Below, piece by piece: positions 14,772 through 25,110 of a stretch of 64,000 nt of DNA. Positions within the stretch are counted from its first letter, which is position 1, and every line of letters begins with the position of its first letter. This DNA comes from Acanthosepion pharaonis (taxonomy: Eukaryota; Mollusca; Cephalopoda; Sepiida; Sepiidae). A program made the position numbers and the translations under genes. Below the pieces are notes generated by a model. The model was not told where the DNA came from. It saw only the letters and a program-made list of their open reading frames with translations, and did not search any database. The stretch is from the NCBI GenBank assembly GCA_903632075.3, contig CAHIKZ030005495.1:2458501-2522500 (forward strand), in the 5' to 3' direction.

Positions 14772-15208
14772 GTCATTTCTGTTCATTTTTTGTGCATCCA
14801 ATCAATTTCTTTACAATACGAGGTTGCTGTTATTGTTTTCACTTGAGGCAAGAAAGAATAATGAATAACCCCTTTGAAAGACCACCATACAGTAACCATT
14901 AACTTTTAGTGTGCAGTGTGGTTTTGGGCATTGCTTTGGTGATTTACTTTCATCTAACCACTAGACTAACCTCCTACTGTTGTCGAAGAGCATCTATTTC
15001 TCATCGTATTTTCTCATTCGTGGCAAAAATGGTACCTTTTCCCAGTTTTTAATACATTAAGATTAATAGACAATGTTTCATTTTAAACATTTTCACTGGG
15101 TTTATCAGTAACAATATAGTGAAAGAAAAATTATCTGGAAAGAAAAAGAGTCGGGAATAAGTTAAGGTTGTTTTATATACTAAGGAGTTTATTTCATTAG
15201 ACCAACTG
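14772..15208 (-). mobile_element. second, internally deleted copy of the same mariner
   Basis: This segment repeats the neighbouring element in the same orientation. 14,790-15,040 matches about 13,735-13,990 of the first copy (caatttctttacaatacgag; accattaactttt). At about 15,050 it jumps to sequence equivalent to 14,380-14,520 (agtaacaatatagtgaaa; gtttatttcatt). About 390 bp of transposase coding sequence and the C-terminal end are therefore missing. It could be an independent deletion derivative or a tandem duplication. Confidence 0.7.
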
Positions 15209-15238
15209 ATATATATATAATGTCACCTTGCGGACGTC

Positions 15239-15310
15239 ATATTTTATGTAAAGTACCTCTTTGCGACATGGGTAAGCATGACTCTCCACAACGTAATACG
15301 TAACAAACCC
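15239..15310 (-). pseudogene. short LINE 3'-end fragment
   Basis: The segment gacgtcatattttatgtaaag...catgactctccacaacg repeats the end of the larger antisense LINE fragment at 15.7 kb (gacgtcatcctttatgtaaag...catggctctccacaacg). It is an extra truncated copy of the last codons and 3' tail. Confidence 0.6.
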
Positions 15311-15344
15311 TGTCGAAGCGTCATTCCTACCCAAACGGAATATC

Positions 15345-15480
15345 TGAAATAGATGTATCTTTCTGTATTTACGGGATGTAGAATTATTATTATTTACACG
15401 CGGATTATGCTACTCATCTTTGATGGCATTAACACAACGTTTCGGCCGCTGTGCCCGCCAGCCTTCATCAGAATTTTCAA
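15345..15480 (-). other. Penelope-type repeat end with hammerhead-like core
   Basis: Read on the minus strand, a perfect CTGATGA (15,465-15,471) is followed by A, a GC-rich stem-loop beginning GGC and ending GCC, and GAAAC (15,439-15,443), then GTTGTGTTAATG. This is the order of a hammerhead core. The flanking sequence is homologous to the 33.7-34.2 kb inverted-repeat element. I cannot draw convincing stems I and III, so the motif is probably decayed. Confidence 0.5.
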
Positions 15481-15699
15481 ACCATTTATTTAATTTAAAG
15501 GTGTCGATTTTCATCGCTGTCCATGATATGTGAATTTTTTTTTTTTTCTTTTAGTAATGCTATGTCAAAGATCGCCTTATTTTCACCAACACTGCCCGGT
15601 GCAGGGATCAAACTTACAATTAATATGTTACCAAATTCAAACCAATCCTCTAGGATTTCGTCCCTCTGTTGTAGCCGAAACTTTACAGCTATATATAAC

Positions 15700-16145
15700 C
15701 TGACCTTGCAGACGTCATCCTTTATGTAAAGTGACATGTGTAATCATGGCTCTCCACAACGTCTTATTCTCTGTAGCCTTGAGTAATATTTGCCTCCTTA
15801 TTCTCCCTCCAATTTCCTGCTTCGCCAAGCATTTACACAAGCTAATTAGGCTGTTAATTACTTGCCGTCTCTCTCTATTTCTCTTGCCTACAATATGTCC
15901 TGTGAGTGTCATATTCGCCAAGCCCTCTTTCCTCGTTTTATCTCTTTTTTATTTTAATTAAAGGTGTCGTTTTTTTTTTCAACTTTCTTTAAGATTTCCT
16001 CGTTGCCTACATGCGTCGTCCATGCCATTCTCAGTATCCTTCTGTAGAACCCCATTTCAAATGCGTTTTCGGATGCCGGTCTCGCATTTCCTGTCGCCTA
16101 TTGAAACCCTTCCGAGTTAAATTTCTCCACTTGCTTCATTTTGAC
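15700..16145 (-). pseudogene. LINE reverse-transcriptase C-terminal fragment (RTE-like type)
   Basis: On the minus strand, upstream codons read FEMGFYRRILRMAWTTHV and downstream codons read NMTLTGHIVGKRNRERRQ, then ATENKTLWRAMITHV. This is the C-terminal signature of a non-LTR retrotransposon endonuclease/reverse transcriptase (FYRRMLRI.WT..V, then LWRAMI). Frames shift between the blocks and the reverse-transcriptase core is absent, so it is a 5'-truncated dead copy. Related copies lie at 49.97-50.36, 52.5 and 53.35-53.76 kb. Confidence 0.75.
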
Positions 16146-16454
16146 ATCTCTAATTGGTAGCCCGCATTTTGTGCTCTTCCTATTGCTAATTTGCTAATTC
16201 TGACTTCTTAAGGTTTGTAAGACATAAATGCGACAAAGTAAACAACCCGAGAAAACTATTTGAAAACACTGAAAGCGTCAAGATAAGATCCGTAATAAAA
16301 TAGGTTTATACCAAAAAATATAACACCTATAATAGATCATTTGCGGCATAAATGCTGTTAGAAAATTTCAAATGGATTCCACTTCTAACTTTTTGGTCAT
16401 TATATTGTTGTTTATAGTTTGATATACACCCAATAACGCAATATGGCTGTAAAC

Positions 16455-16815
16455 TATTAAAATCCTTTTATTCAAGTATAAGCGATATTCTGTGAATCAA
16501 ATATATATTTCTCTGGCCTATATATTTCGAGTTTATTTATCAATAACATTTTATTCTTGAACTCGGTTTTATATAATAAAATATAATGCTTTCAAAATAA
16601 ATCAATTATTTTTAATAAAGATTGGTATAAAGTATTAAAATCATTTTATTTAAGAATATTCGTTATTCTGTGAATCAAATATATATTTTTCTGACCTATA
16701 TATTTAGAGTTTATTTTTTTATAAAATTTTATTCTTGAACTCGGTTTTATATAATAAAATATTATGCTTATATAATAAAATATGATGCTTTCAAAATAAA
16801 CCAATTATTTTCAGG
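16455..16815. repeat. direct tandem duplication, about 170 bp
   Basis: Two consecutive AT-rich units share tattctgtgaatcaaatata, ctatatatttcgagttta and attcttgaactcggttttat. The second unit ends with a small internal repeat of tatataataaaatat. No coding content is seen. Confidence 0.8.
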
Positions 16816-16947
16816 GTGCAGCATAATTACTGTTACAAAATTTCAAATGAATTCTACTATGTTTGGTTATTATATTGTTCTTTATACGCCCAGCAATGTA
16901 TACTATTTTTTTTTTTTTTTTTTTTCAAATGATTTTAGCAACAATGT

Positions 16948-17420
16948 CTATAGAAATTAAAAGAATGTATATAATTGAGTTACATGAAAAAGTATTGACT
17001 TCCCCTGGAATTTTGTTTTTCGTACCTCACTGTAGGAAGTCTACAGAGAGGTGATCAATGAAAAAAAATAGCTAAAGAAGTTTGGTCATCTGAGGCTATG
17101 CAGAAATGATCCAGGGATGACGCCTTACAAGATAACCAAGAAACAGTTTCTTTCAGCAGCCATATTGAAAAAGAGGCTTCAATGAAGTAAGCAGTTGCTG
17201 AAATGACTTCGTGATGATAGGCGGCAACTCATTATATTAACTGATGAGAAACTGTTCACTGTTGAGCAGACGTTTAATCATCAAAATGATCATGTTCTTT
17301 CAACAAATCAAGTCAGTTCTTGATGCTTCTTTAGAACCCAGAAAACCGGCATCAGTGATACTTTGGTTAGGTATTTCAGAAAAAGATTTCCTGTTGTTTT
17401 TCGTTTCTTAAAACAAGGAA
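16948..17420 (+). pseudogene. Tc1/mariner transposase fragment
   Basis: N-terminal codons read MSIEIKRMYIIELHEK, a helix-turn-helix start. After frameshifts, MTPYKITKKQFLSAAILKKR leads to the catalytic segment LTDEKLFTVEQTFNHQNDHV (about 17,223-17,285), whose D in TDEK is the first catalytic aspartate. It continues with PASVILWLGISEK and VVFRFLKQGSK-like codons. This matches transposases of the IS630/Tc1/mariner superfamily. Stops and frameshifts are frequent and the downstream catalytic residues are missing. The element ending at 57.2 kb appears to carry the complementary C-terminal part of a related transposase. Confidence 0.7.
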
Positions 17421-17462
17421 GTAAATCAATGAAAATTAGGTAATGAGTTCGTAACATCAGAG

Positions 17463-17710
17463 AACCATTCTGAGGCTATGTTGAAATGATCTAGGGATGA
17501 CGCTCTACAAGATAACTAGTTTCTTTGCCATATTGAAAAAGAGGCTTCAATGAAGTAGGCAGTTACTGAAAACCTCACCTTCACTGATAAAACTTTTTAA
17601 TCGTCAAAATGATCGTGTTCTTTTCATCAGTCAGTTCCTGATGTTTCAGGAAAATGGAACCCAGAAAACCGGCATCATTATGTTTTGGGTAGGCATTTCA
17701 GAAAAAATGT
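17463..17710 (+). pseudogene. duplicated, shortened copy of the preceding transposase fragment
   Basis: This block repeats the previous entry in order: gaggctatgttgaaatgat, gatgacgctctacaagataa, gccatattgaaaaagaggct, atcgtcaaaatgatcgtgtt and aacccagaaaaccggcatca. Several internal deletions separate these pieces. It is a partial tandem duplication of the dead transposase, not an independent full element. Confidence 0.75.
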
Positions 17711-17760
17711 ATTTATAAGGATTGGGACGTACCCATTAGTGTTCATAAGTATGGTATATA
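17705..17760 (+). repeat. orphan 3' end of the TGTTGTAACC LTR-like repeat
   Basis: The block tttataaggattgggacgta, cccattagtgttcataagta, tggtatata is the 3' end shared by the three LTR-like copies at 18.2-21.7 kb, here without its 5' part. Confidence 0.65.
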
Positions 17761-17794
17761 AGAATAATAATAATAATAGTAATAATACTAAAAA

Positions 17795-18090
17795 TAATAG
17801 CAGTAGAAAAAGACATGAAATTCAGAAAGTGTATGCTTATGGACATAGCAGTACCATCTGAGAGAAACACATCCATAAGAATGATCGAGACAATGTCCAA
17901 ATACAAGGATTCTGGAGATCCAGATTAACAGGATGTGAGGAATGAAGACTGGGGTTGTACCAATAATAATCGGAGCACTGGGTCACACGAGAAAAGGATT
18001 GGACAGTATCCCAGGTACTATAAACATAGAAGTTTCGCAGAAGCTTGCTCTACTAGGAACCTTCTATATGCTAAAAAAGAACTACCATTT
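17795..18090 (+). pseudogene. LINE C-terminal fragment with VIGALG-type motif
   Basis: Codons from about 17,826 read CMLMDIAVPSERNTSIRMIE, then, after a short disruption, MKTGVVPIIIGALGHTRKGL, SIPGTINIEVSQKLALLGTF and YMLKK. This is the conserved tail that follows the reverse-transcriptase domain in a widespread class of invertebrate LINEs (DIAVP...P.V.GALG...IPG...Q..ALLGTA..LRK). An (aataat)n run precedes and follows it. Copies of the same tail occur at 43.4 and 45.1 kb. Confidence 0.75.
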
Positions 18091-18668
18091 AAATGACAAT
18101 TCAGTTATAGGGCCAAGGAAACTACGGGATAAAAAGCAGGAAAAACAATTTACACAAACAACAACAACAATAATAATAATAATAATTGTTGTAACATAGA
18201 AAAGGTTACTGAATGAGGAATAATCAAAACGGAGGTTGGAAATGAAATCATAATCTTTATAACATCAACAAAATACAATACTCGCCAGCGGCGTGAAGTA
18301 GGTAAACCACTGCTGATGGTGGACTACCAAGACAGCATATTATCCAGTGGCACCATGCATACCTGACGAGCTGAGAGAAATATTCATAGATATATGATTT
18401 GTTTTTTACGGTTTATCAACCACTTAATAATTATTTAAGGCCGAAAAATATTTTGGGTTTTAAGAATAATTTTTTCTTTACATTCAAGCGATCTGGGAGA
18501 AAGAAAGAGAAAACGAAGAAGAAAGAAAGAAAAAATAATACGAAAACAGGTCATAGGCGAGCACACACACGCACGGCTGACAGATAACAGGTGTCGAAAA
18601 ATATTCAGGTCAAGCATCTGATCGATTTCCGCGGATCCGCGAAAAATGGAAGTGTGTTATCAATTGGT

Positions 18669-20538
18669 TGTCACCCAAGGGAAAAGAAAGAAAGGAGGAA
18701 AAGAAGAAACGAAGTTTAGGGACAATGAAAATATTGGTAAGTAACAAGTGGAAAAGTGTGTCATTGGAATGATAGTAAAGGTCTAAGTGGGTGGGGAAGT
18801 GTGTCTAAGGATATGAAGACAAACCATTAATACGAAAACATAGACAGTCTTTAGAATTAGAAAAAGCCCACACAAGGTGGTCACTGGCAAAATTTTCTTG
18901 AGATAATAAAGATTTTTATTATCAGACCTTCGAGCGGAGGGAAAATGAAATATTTTTATTCCGTTTCAGAAACGCCAACGAGTCTGAGAAATTCCTTTCT
19001 TAGATCATATCCAATTAGCGATAAACTGCTTGACAAATACCACGTGTTAAAAAGCCGAGAGTGTCATCTCAGTCGCTCATGATAAGGGCGATTTAAATTA
19101 ATATTTTTGTTTTTTAAGCAAGGTATTTCTTTCCCAAAACAAAGCCACGGATTGTCCACGCCCGACTAAGACGTCATTGGCTAAATAAGATCACATGACA
19201 CACGAAGGAGGAGGAAAGATACCCGACCAGGACCTCATTGGCCGAGAGCGGTCACGTGACGCACGAGGAGAATCGGTCGACGCCCCTGTCAGGAGTGTAA
19301 GTGTAAGGAGCCGATACGAAGAAGCGGGGAAGCGTGTACACGCCCCTCAGAGGCACAGTAAGGGAGTGGGAGTGAGAGTGAGTTACCGAAAATGGAAAAG
19401 AATGAAAAATCCCTAACCAGAAATAAGAAGGGTGGATACGTATTTAGAATTATCGAGAAACCCCTGGCGCCGACAGACCCACCCCAGTTTTGACTGCGTC
19501 AATAAAAGCGAGTCCCCAAACGACAGAAATCAGAGTTTCAGCCGCGGACGGCAAGCGAAGTGGAACCGCGGACAGCGGCCCGAGTTCGGTCGCCCACTTT
19601 GCGGGTAGGAGAGGCCAGTTCGTTTGGCCTAAGTGAAGAAGTTCGTCCGACCCAAGCCGAAGAGAAGAAGTTAGTTCGCGCACCGACGGCGGAGATGAGT
19701 GACCAGTAATTCAGACTCTGAGAAGAAGTTCAGTTCGTTCGACCCAAGCCGGAGAGAAGAACTCAGATTGAGCCGCGGACCCTGGCGAGAAGTTTTGAAC
19801 CTTGGACGACAAGCAGAGATGAGCGCCCAATGTTGAAACCGCGTCAAGATAACTGACCAAGATTCACGCACACTTCTGGACTCTTCTTCAACCAAGAACA
19901 AGTAGTTTGAAGAGCGACTTAGAATCAGACCACAGAAATAATTTTTTTTTTCGACTTTCGTCCAAAGACACACCGAAACACAAATTTCTTAGAGAGCAGA
20001 CAACTTGAAGCCTTAAAGTTGCCGAGTAAAAACGTCGTGCCACAATCCACAGAACGGGTCGGGAAGTAGACATAGTCCTATGTACTGAGCAAATAGACAT
20101 AAAAAGTTTGTTACCTTTTTCTTTGATACGTTGGACCTTGTGATTTTTATTTTATTTTCTTTTATACATAATTGTGTGTTATCACCCCCGTTGGACTCAA
20201 CTTGCATTACGGCCCCAACCCCTGTTTGATCTCGTCTGTCTAAGATCAATTTACAACGTGGGTAGGCAGACTGGAGATCAGTGCAGTTACCCTGGTAACC
20301 AGGCGTTGGAAGCGGGTTGGGAACGGCGAGGCTGGTATCAATCTAACCAAAGGGTTAGAACGTCACGTTTGGAGCAGCGAGGAGCGAACAGCTGACGCCG
20401 CGGCGAAGACGTCACAGTTGGTGCTGTCCGTGACCAGGATATCAGAGCCTGGGGAGCACGTGACGTCACAATTGGCGCCGCGACCGGGATCGAACGACAC
20501 AGTCGACGCTGCGACCGGGGGACGACGTCACAATCACA
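18669..20538 (+). mobile_element. GC-rich LTR/5'-leader-like insertion
   Basis: This is an unusually GC- and CpG-rich block in AT-rich surroundings, inserted into LTR-like copy 1. It contains a duplicated CCAAT/E-box module (cattggctaaataagatcac, catgacacacgaaggagg; then cattggccgagagcggtcac, gtgacgcacgagga), a TATA-like caataaaagcgagtcc at about 19,500, and a repeated segment (gacccaagccgaagagaaga; gacccaagccggagagaaga). It ends with three primer-binding-site-like blocks. It probably represents an LTR and leader of a Gypsy-type element whose coding region is gone. The left boundary at TGTCACCC is a guess. Confidence 0.45.
20472..20494 (+). promoter_or_regulatory. primer-binding-site-like sequence (tRNA 3'-end complement)
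   Basis: The string ttggcgccgcgaccgggatc followed by gaac is the reverse complement of a tRNA T-arm and acceptor end terminating in CCA (GTTCGATCCCGG...GGCGCCA). LTR retrotransposons use such a site just inside the 5' LTR to prime minus-strand synthesis. Diverged repeats of the same block flank it at about 20,412 and 20,500. Confidence 0.5.
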
Positions 20539-20662
20539 ATAGTGTTCAAAGTATTTATGAGGATTAGGACATACCCATTAGCGTTCATAGGTACGGTATA
20601 TAACATTGATCTAATATGGATAGAGATCTGACATGATAAGATATAAGAAGGCATAAAGTATT

Positions 20663-20900
20663 TGTTGTAGACCTAGAAAAGGGTTACTGAATGAGACATA
20701 ACCAAAATGAAGGTGAGAAATGAAATGGTAATCTTTTATAGCATCAACAAGATACAATACTCACCAGCGATGTGAAGTAGGTAATCCTCTGCTAGTGGTG
20801 GACGACTTAGGCAGCATATTATCCCCGCTTAATACTGTCCAACATATTTATGAGGATTGGGATATACCCATTAGTGTTCATAGGTATGGTGTATATAACA
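20663..20900 (+). mobile_element. LTR-like repeat, copy 2 (238 bp, uninterrupted)
   Basis: It starts TGTTGTAGACC, contains agaaaagggttactgaatga, acaatactcaccagcgatg and ggacgacttaggcagcatat, and ends ggtatggtgtatataaca. The TG...CA ends and size suggest a solo LTR or LTR-like MITE. No clear target-site duplication is seen. Confidence 0.65.
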
Positions 20901-21215
20901 CATTTCATCTCCAAGATTTGTAGAATAAATTTCAAAATAAAAGGAGGCATATAGAAAGTTCTCACTTCCTTGTTTAACTGTTAGACAAAATGTTTATTTA
21001 ATCTGACATAAAGATTTTCAGGCAGTATTATACTTTTGTACACCCCATTCAGAAACGCTATATACTTAACTTCCAGCACATTTTACTATATTTGGATTTT
21101 AATGTAAATATATCTTTAGTAAATTTTTAGCTTCTCTAAATATTACAAAATTTTTGTGTTTCCTTGCATTTATACTTGACCGTGACAATAGGCATTAAAA
21201 TATTTGCTAACATTT

Positions 21216-21680
21216 TGTTGTAACCAAGAAAAGGTTACTGAATGAGGAATAACCAAATCAGAGGTTGGAAATGAAATGGTAATCTTTATAACATCAACAA
21301 AATACAATACTCGCCAGCGGCGTGATGTAGGTAAACCACTGCTAGTGGTGGACTACATAGACACCATATTACGATATTTAACTGCCTTCTCACGAGGCAG
21401 GATGTGGCAAATTTAATGTAGGGAAATCCGAGCCCTTGGGCTAGGGTAAAATTGCCCGTAGACACCGCATACGTGGGATCGGGTATCTGTCTACCTACCC
21501 GGACGAGACTCTGCCCTTCGGCACAACCTCGTCCGGCTTCCTCTCCGCTCGAAGGCAGAGAGTTCAACACGGCTAGAGCTGCCAGCGTAGACAGCGTATT
21601 ACCCCCAATTGCAATAGTGTCCAACGTATTTTTGAAGATTGGGACATACGCATTAGTGTTTATAGATACGGTATATAACA
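21216..21680 (+). mobile_element. LTR-like repeat, copy 3 (interrupted)
   Basis: The left part (TGTTGTAACCAAGAAAAGG ... gactacatagacaccata) and the right part (caattgcaatagtgtccaac ... acggtatataaca) match copy 2. Between them lies a foreign GC-rich repeat of about 230 bp (next entry). Three near-adjacent copies within 3.5 kb imply local duplication or a preferred target. Confidence 0.65.
21367..21600 (-). repeat. GC-rich repeat family C, inserted in LTR-like copy 3
   Basis: On the minus strand it reads gaactctctgccttcgagcg, aggaagccggacgaggttgt, gccgaagggcagagtctcgt, then a diverged tail with cccgatcccacg. The same order occurs in three tandem copies at 44.2-44.9 kb and partially near 52.0 kb, which defines a dispersed family. 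Confidence 0.75.
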
Positions 21681-22107
21681 AATACTTATTTGTGTTAAAA
21701 ATGTATGCGGATATAACATTTTTCAGGAGTTATAAGTTTTTTCTTTTGTAACTTTATTTATGGCACACCCTGAATCTATAAATCATACGTTTGCACTGGA
21801 AGTATAAAAGAAGGTATAAAATATATGTGGAGCCATAAAAATGTGTACAAAATATTTAGATTGTGGCCTGGAAAAACCCATAGAGGCGTTGCTATGCAGA
21901 TTTACAAAAACAGCCTACTAACTTTTTAAAAGTTGGCTGTTAATCCTTTCTTCCGACATTTCTTTCTTATCTTATCTTTCATTTTTTTTTCTTTGCCATC
22001 TTTACGGCGTGTCTTATGTTGTTAAAGCACATGATCATCAGTAATAAATCTCGGTAGGACTTCTAACCGTAGAGAAATACCAAAATTTACCTACGTGTAT
22101 TTTTTTT
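21681..22107. other. AT-rich stretch, nothing recognised
   Basis: No domain, tRNA or long repeat was recognised here. Confidence 0.4.
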
Positions 22108-22335
22108 TTATATCAGTCAGTTATGTGCCATGCGTGATACACGCTTAGGCGATCATGTATCGAAAGATACATGACTGACGAGGCAGATTTTTAATAGGTT
22201 GCCATTTCTTTCTGCGGTAGACCAGTTTCCATTTTTCCTGCTATTTACCCATAGCTGGGAGGGAGAAGAGGATTCATACCTTTTCCCAAAGGTATTAGCA
22301 AGTAATTGAATGTAATGGATTTGACAGGTAAATAT
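22108..22335 (-). mobile_element. SINE family B, truncated copy 1
   Basis: It shares ttatgtgccatgcgtgatac, gcgatcatgtat, gttgccatttctttctgcgg, tagaccag and tttacccatagctgggaggg with four other copies in the window. The tRNA-like end present in other copies is missing here. It carries the family hairpin with an inverted loop (22,154-22,173). Confidence 0.75.
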
Positions 22336-22844
22336 CCTTTACCTGCCGCCGTCGCCTTCACTCTCTCGCTAGCGTATATATATATATATATATATGAAAA
22401 ATAATCTGTTTGAAATTTGCCCTACTTCCACAGTATATCATGTAGTTTTTTGTCTCTCAGTAACAGCCGCTATATTATTTACAACGTAAACAACATATGT
22501 TATATAAATATATGTTTTTAAAGCAGTCAATTATCTCCCCTTCATATTTGACATTCGGATCATCGAAGAAAAAAAAATCTTTACACTATGTTTCTACAAT
22601 TAAGTTAACGTGGCTTATGTAATACCTTACGGTTTAATCGCACTAAAACAACTAAAACAACCGGTTCTAGTTTTTGTACAGCGAAGTTAAACACCGATGA
22701 ACCTGGTCAGTAATTAGATTATACACTTCTTTGAAACACCGAGTATTGGAAACCCATTGCAGTGAAAACACAAACAAAACAAAATCCCACTTTGTTGATC
22801 CGTTAAAACAGATTATATATTTCCTGGTGGAGAAACGTCACTGA

Positions 22845-23225
22845 CAACGGCAAGGCGATACCATATCTAGAAGCGAAATGCTTCAAACTTTAGCTAATTC
22901 TACCATGTTTACTTGGATAACAACAGCAACAAGATACAAAAGGAAAACAATGCAAAATTTAGTTGATTCGAACAATTTTACTTAGCTCGCAACGGCAAGG
23001 AGATACCTTATCTAAAAGTGAAACAATGCAAAATTTAGTTGATTCGAACAATTTTACTTAGCTCGCAATAGCAAGGAGATACCTTATCTAAAAGTGAAAC
23101 GCTGTAAACTTTAGTTAACTCTACTATGTTCACTTGGATAACAACGGCAAGGAGATATCGTATCTAAAAGTGAAACACTGCAAAAATTTTGTGGATTCGA
23201 ACAAGTTTACTCGTATTGCAACGGC
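22845..23225. repeat. 76-bp tandem repeat (about 5 units)
   Basis: Units start aacggcaaggagatacctta and are 76 bp apart (22,991; 23,067). Two monomer types alternate, ending either gattcgaacaattttactta or ctactatgttcacttggata. No coding content is seen. Confidence 0.88.
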
Positions 23226-23483
23226 AAAATATTATGATTATGTAATGCATTTGATTGAATATTTCCTGTTTGATGCCACAGAAAAAAGTATTAAGATGCA
23301 ATAAAAGTTTTCTTCGTCTTCTCAGCTCTTTCGACTAACCTCGTGACTATACGTCAGTATATATATGAATGAAGTCAAAAATAAAACAAAAAACTTTTCT
23401 TTAACAATGCATTTCGTATCCTTTTTTCAAGGCAAAGGCAATGATTTTATTTTGTGACACGTATTTCTAAACATAATTAAACA

Positions 23484-23498
23484 CACACACACACATAA

Positions 23499-23544
<46 letters not shown>
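23484..23544. repeat. (CA)n-(TA)n compound microsatellite
   Basis: A run of cacaca is followed by a run of ta dinucleotides. Confidence 0.95.
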
Positions 23545-23546
<2 letters not shown>

Positions 23547-23787
23547 TGTGTAACAGCAAAGTTTTCCAGCTGTCAGGTTGTATCTTAAAAATGATTAAAA
23601 ATATCTTGGAATACTTCACCGTTTTTATAACACCATTGGACTCTACTCTGAGCAATAATAATGTATAATTACTCTCCAAGTTTAACAGAAGAATCGTGAT
23701 AAAATCGGTCATAAACGAAAATAACATGTTCATCATTAATTAATCATAGCTAAGGATTGGAAACTCAAGAAGGATTGAAATCAAGTT

Positions 23788-23794
<7 letters not shown>

Positions 23795-23839
<45 letters not shown>
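23795..23839. repeat. (TA)n microsatellite
   Basis: A pure TA tract immediately left of a long palindrome. Confidence 0.95.
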
Positions 23840-23841
<2 letters not shown>

Positions 23842-24052
23842 GAAATGGACAAATTCCGACAATTTATTTATTAAAGACATTTTTATGTTTAACGTTCTTT
23901 TTTATAGATACAAGTATTTAAGTAAATTCTCTGTTTATAATAAACAGTATTAAATAACATTTACCGGCCTGTAAATGTTATTTAATACTGTTTATTATAA
24001 ACAAACATTTACTGAAATACTTGTATCTATAAAAAAGAACGTTAAATTAAAC

Positions 24053-24055
<3 letters not shown>
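23840..24055. repeat. long palindrome formed by two inverted SINE tails
   Basis: Left arm 23,886-23,965 (gtttaacgttcttttttata, gatacaagtatttaagtaaa, tctgtttataataaacagta) is the inverse of right arm 23,968-24,052. Both arms match the tails of the SINEs at 30.4-31.3 kb, but the tRNA-like heads are absent at the centre. (TA)n tracts bound the structure on both sides. Confidence 0.85.

Positions 24056-24147
<92 letters not shown>
24053..24147. repeat. (TA)n-(GA)n compound microsatellite
   Basis: About 60 bp of TA repeats followed by about 30 bp of GA repeats. Confidence 0.95.
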
Positions 24148-24149
<2 letters not shown>

Positions 24150-24758
24150 TTTCCAACTTATTAAAGATGACCTCCGCTCTCTCTAACCTTCTAACTTCTA
24201 ACTTTCTGCCTTGGAATAACAAGGTGCCACACACGTTTCACGTACGATTACATTTTTAAATCTTTTTTCGCCCATTTGTACTGTCATGTCTGAAACTCCT
24301 CTCTCACGTGCTAAACGTCTTATGGATTGGGTTGAATTTTTTCTAATTGATATTTTGGTTGAATAATGTAGACATATTATGTCTATTTTTATTTTAATCC
24401 TCTCTGATTCACGGATCAGTTTCTTAGTTTTGTTATTAAATTGATTAAGAAAGACACCCTAGTTTTGGTTATTTCTTTTATTTTACCAAATACTGTCAAT
24501 TCAAAATTATCATCAGGGATGTAATGTTAAGACAAAAATTAATGTAATTGATAGCTGTGATTTTTTTTCTAAATGCGCATGAAACGCTCTTCGTTGTAGA
24601 CAATTAAAATTTAACGTTAAGAATATGTAAGGGGGGGGAACAATGCAATAACAATAAGATGGGATGAAAGTAGTAATATAATTTATAGGGCTAGAGTGTT
24701 AAGAAAAGAAACTTTTATTGATATAATTTCCAATTATTTTTTTCTTCTTTTGTCGTCG
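24148..24758. other. AT-rich stretch, nothing recognised
   Basis: No protein domain or repeat family was recognised. Confidence 0.4.
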
Positions 24759-25110
24759 ACAGAGAAGCCCATACTCTTGTCCAGATGCGCCTCTCTCGCG
24801 GCTCAAAGCGGATTGAGACAGGCGCGATGTGGCAAACCTGATTGCATCGGGTTGTCGGATGCTTGGTCTGTCAAGGTCCGACTTAGTCACCCCAGCCCGA
24901 ATGGTAATGATAATATTGGCCGTTTCCTTATGAGGAAACATTCAGCTATCACTGACCCAGCATCCAACGAATGCTCGAGTTACGTTTTTCATTGACCCAG
25001 CAGACAGTGGTGCTTGAGTTATGCTTTTCTTCATGCCCTGAAAATCAGGCTCAGATCGAAGTGTAGTATCGGTTCCCCTTTATTTCTAATGGTAATGATA
25101 ATATTGGCTG
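24759..25110. repeat. GC-richer segment with internal duplication, unclassified
   Basis: Composition rises sharply (ctctctcgcggctcaaagcg, agacaggcgcgatgtggcaa). The phrase atggtaatgataatattggc occurs twice (24,901 and 25,090), and a shorter duplicated phrase occurs around cactgacccagcatccaa and cattgacccagcagacag. It looks like a fragment of a transposable element, but I cannot assign it. Confidence 0.4.

Larger units (their letters stand above)
18187..20609 (+). mobile_element. LTR-like repeat, copy 1 (interrupted)
   Basis: The left end TGTTGTAAC with gaaaaggttactgaatgagg is at 18,187; the right end acccattagcgttcatagg...ggtatataaca closes near 20,609. Together they form a TG...CA-bounded repeat shared with copies 2 and 3. 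About 2.2 kb of unrelated GC-rich DNA (18,350-20,538) separates the halves; copy 2 shows the undisrupted junction (cagcatattatccccgctta). No target-site duplication was recognised around the copy. Confidence 0.65.

Noticed and set aside
14440..14902. Open frames rich in IYLS in the (ATCT)n tract, and similar IYIYIY or THTHTH frames elsewhere
   Set aside because: Pure translation of tetranucleotide or dinucleotide microsatellites.
17227..17240. CTGATGAGAAAC as a hammerhead core
   Set aside because: There is no stem II between the two core halves; the bases are codons for TDEK in a transposase fragment.
20663..20900. 5-bp target-site duplications around the TGTTGTA...TATAACA repeats
   Set aside because: Flanking bases of the three copies do not match, so retroviral-type insertion could not be confirmed as it was for the 35.0-kb solo LTR.
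22845..23225. CRISPR-like array
   Set aside because: The 76-bp units are contiguous without unique spacers, and the sequence context is eukaryotic.
24507..24530. tcatcag on the minus strand as a hammerhead core near 24.5 kb
   Set aside because: No GAAA at the correct distance and no complementary stem II.
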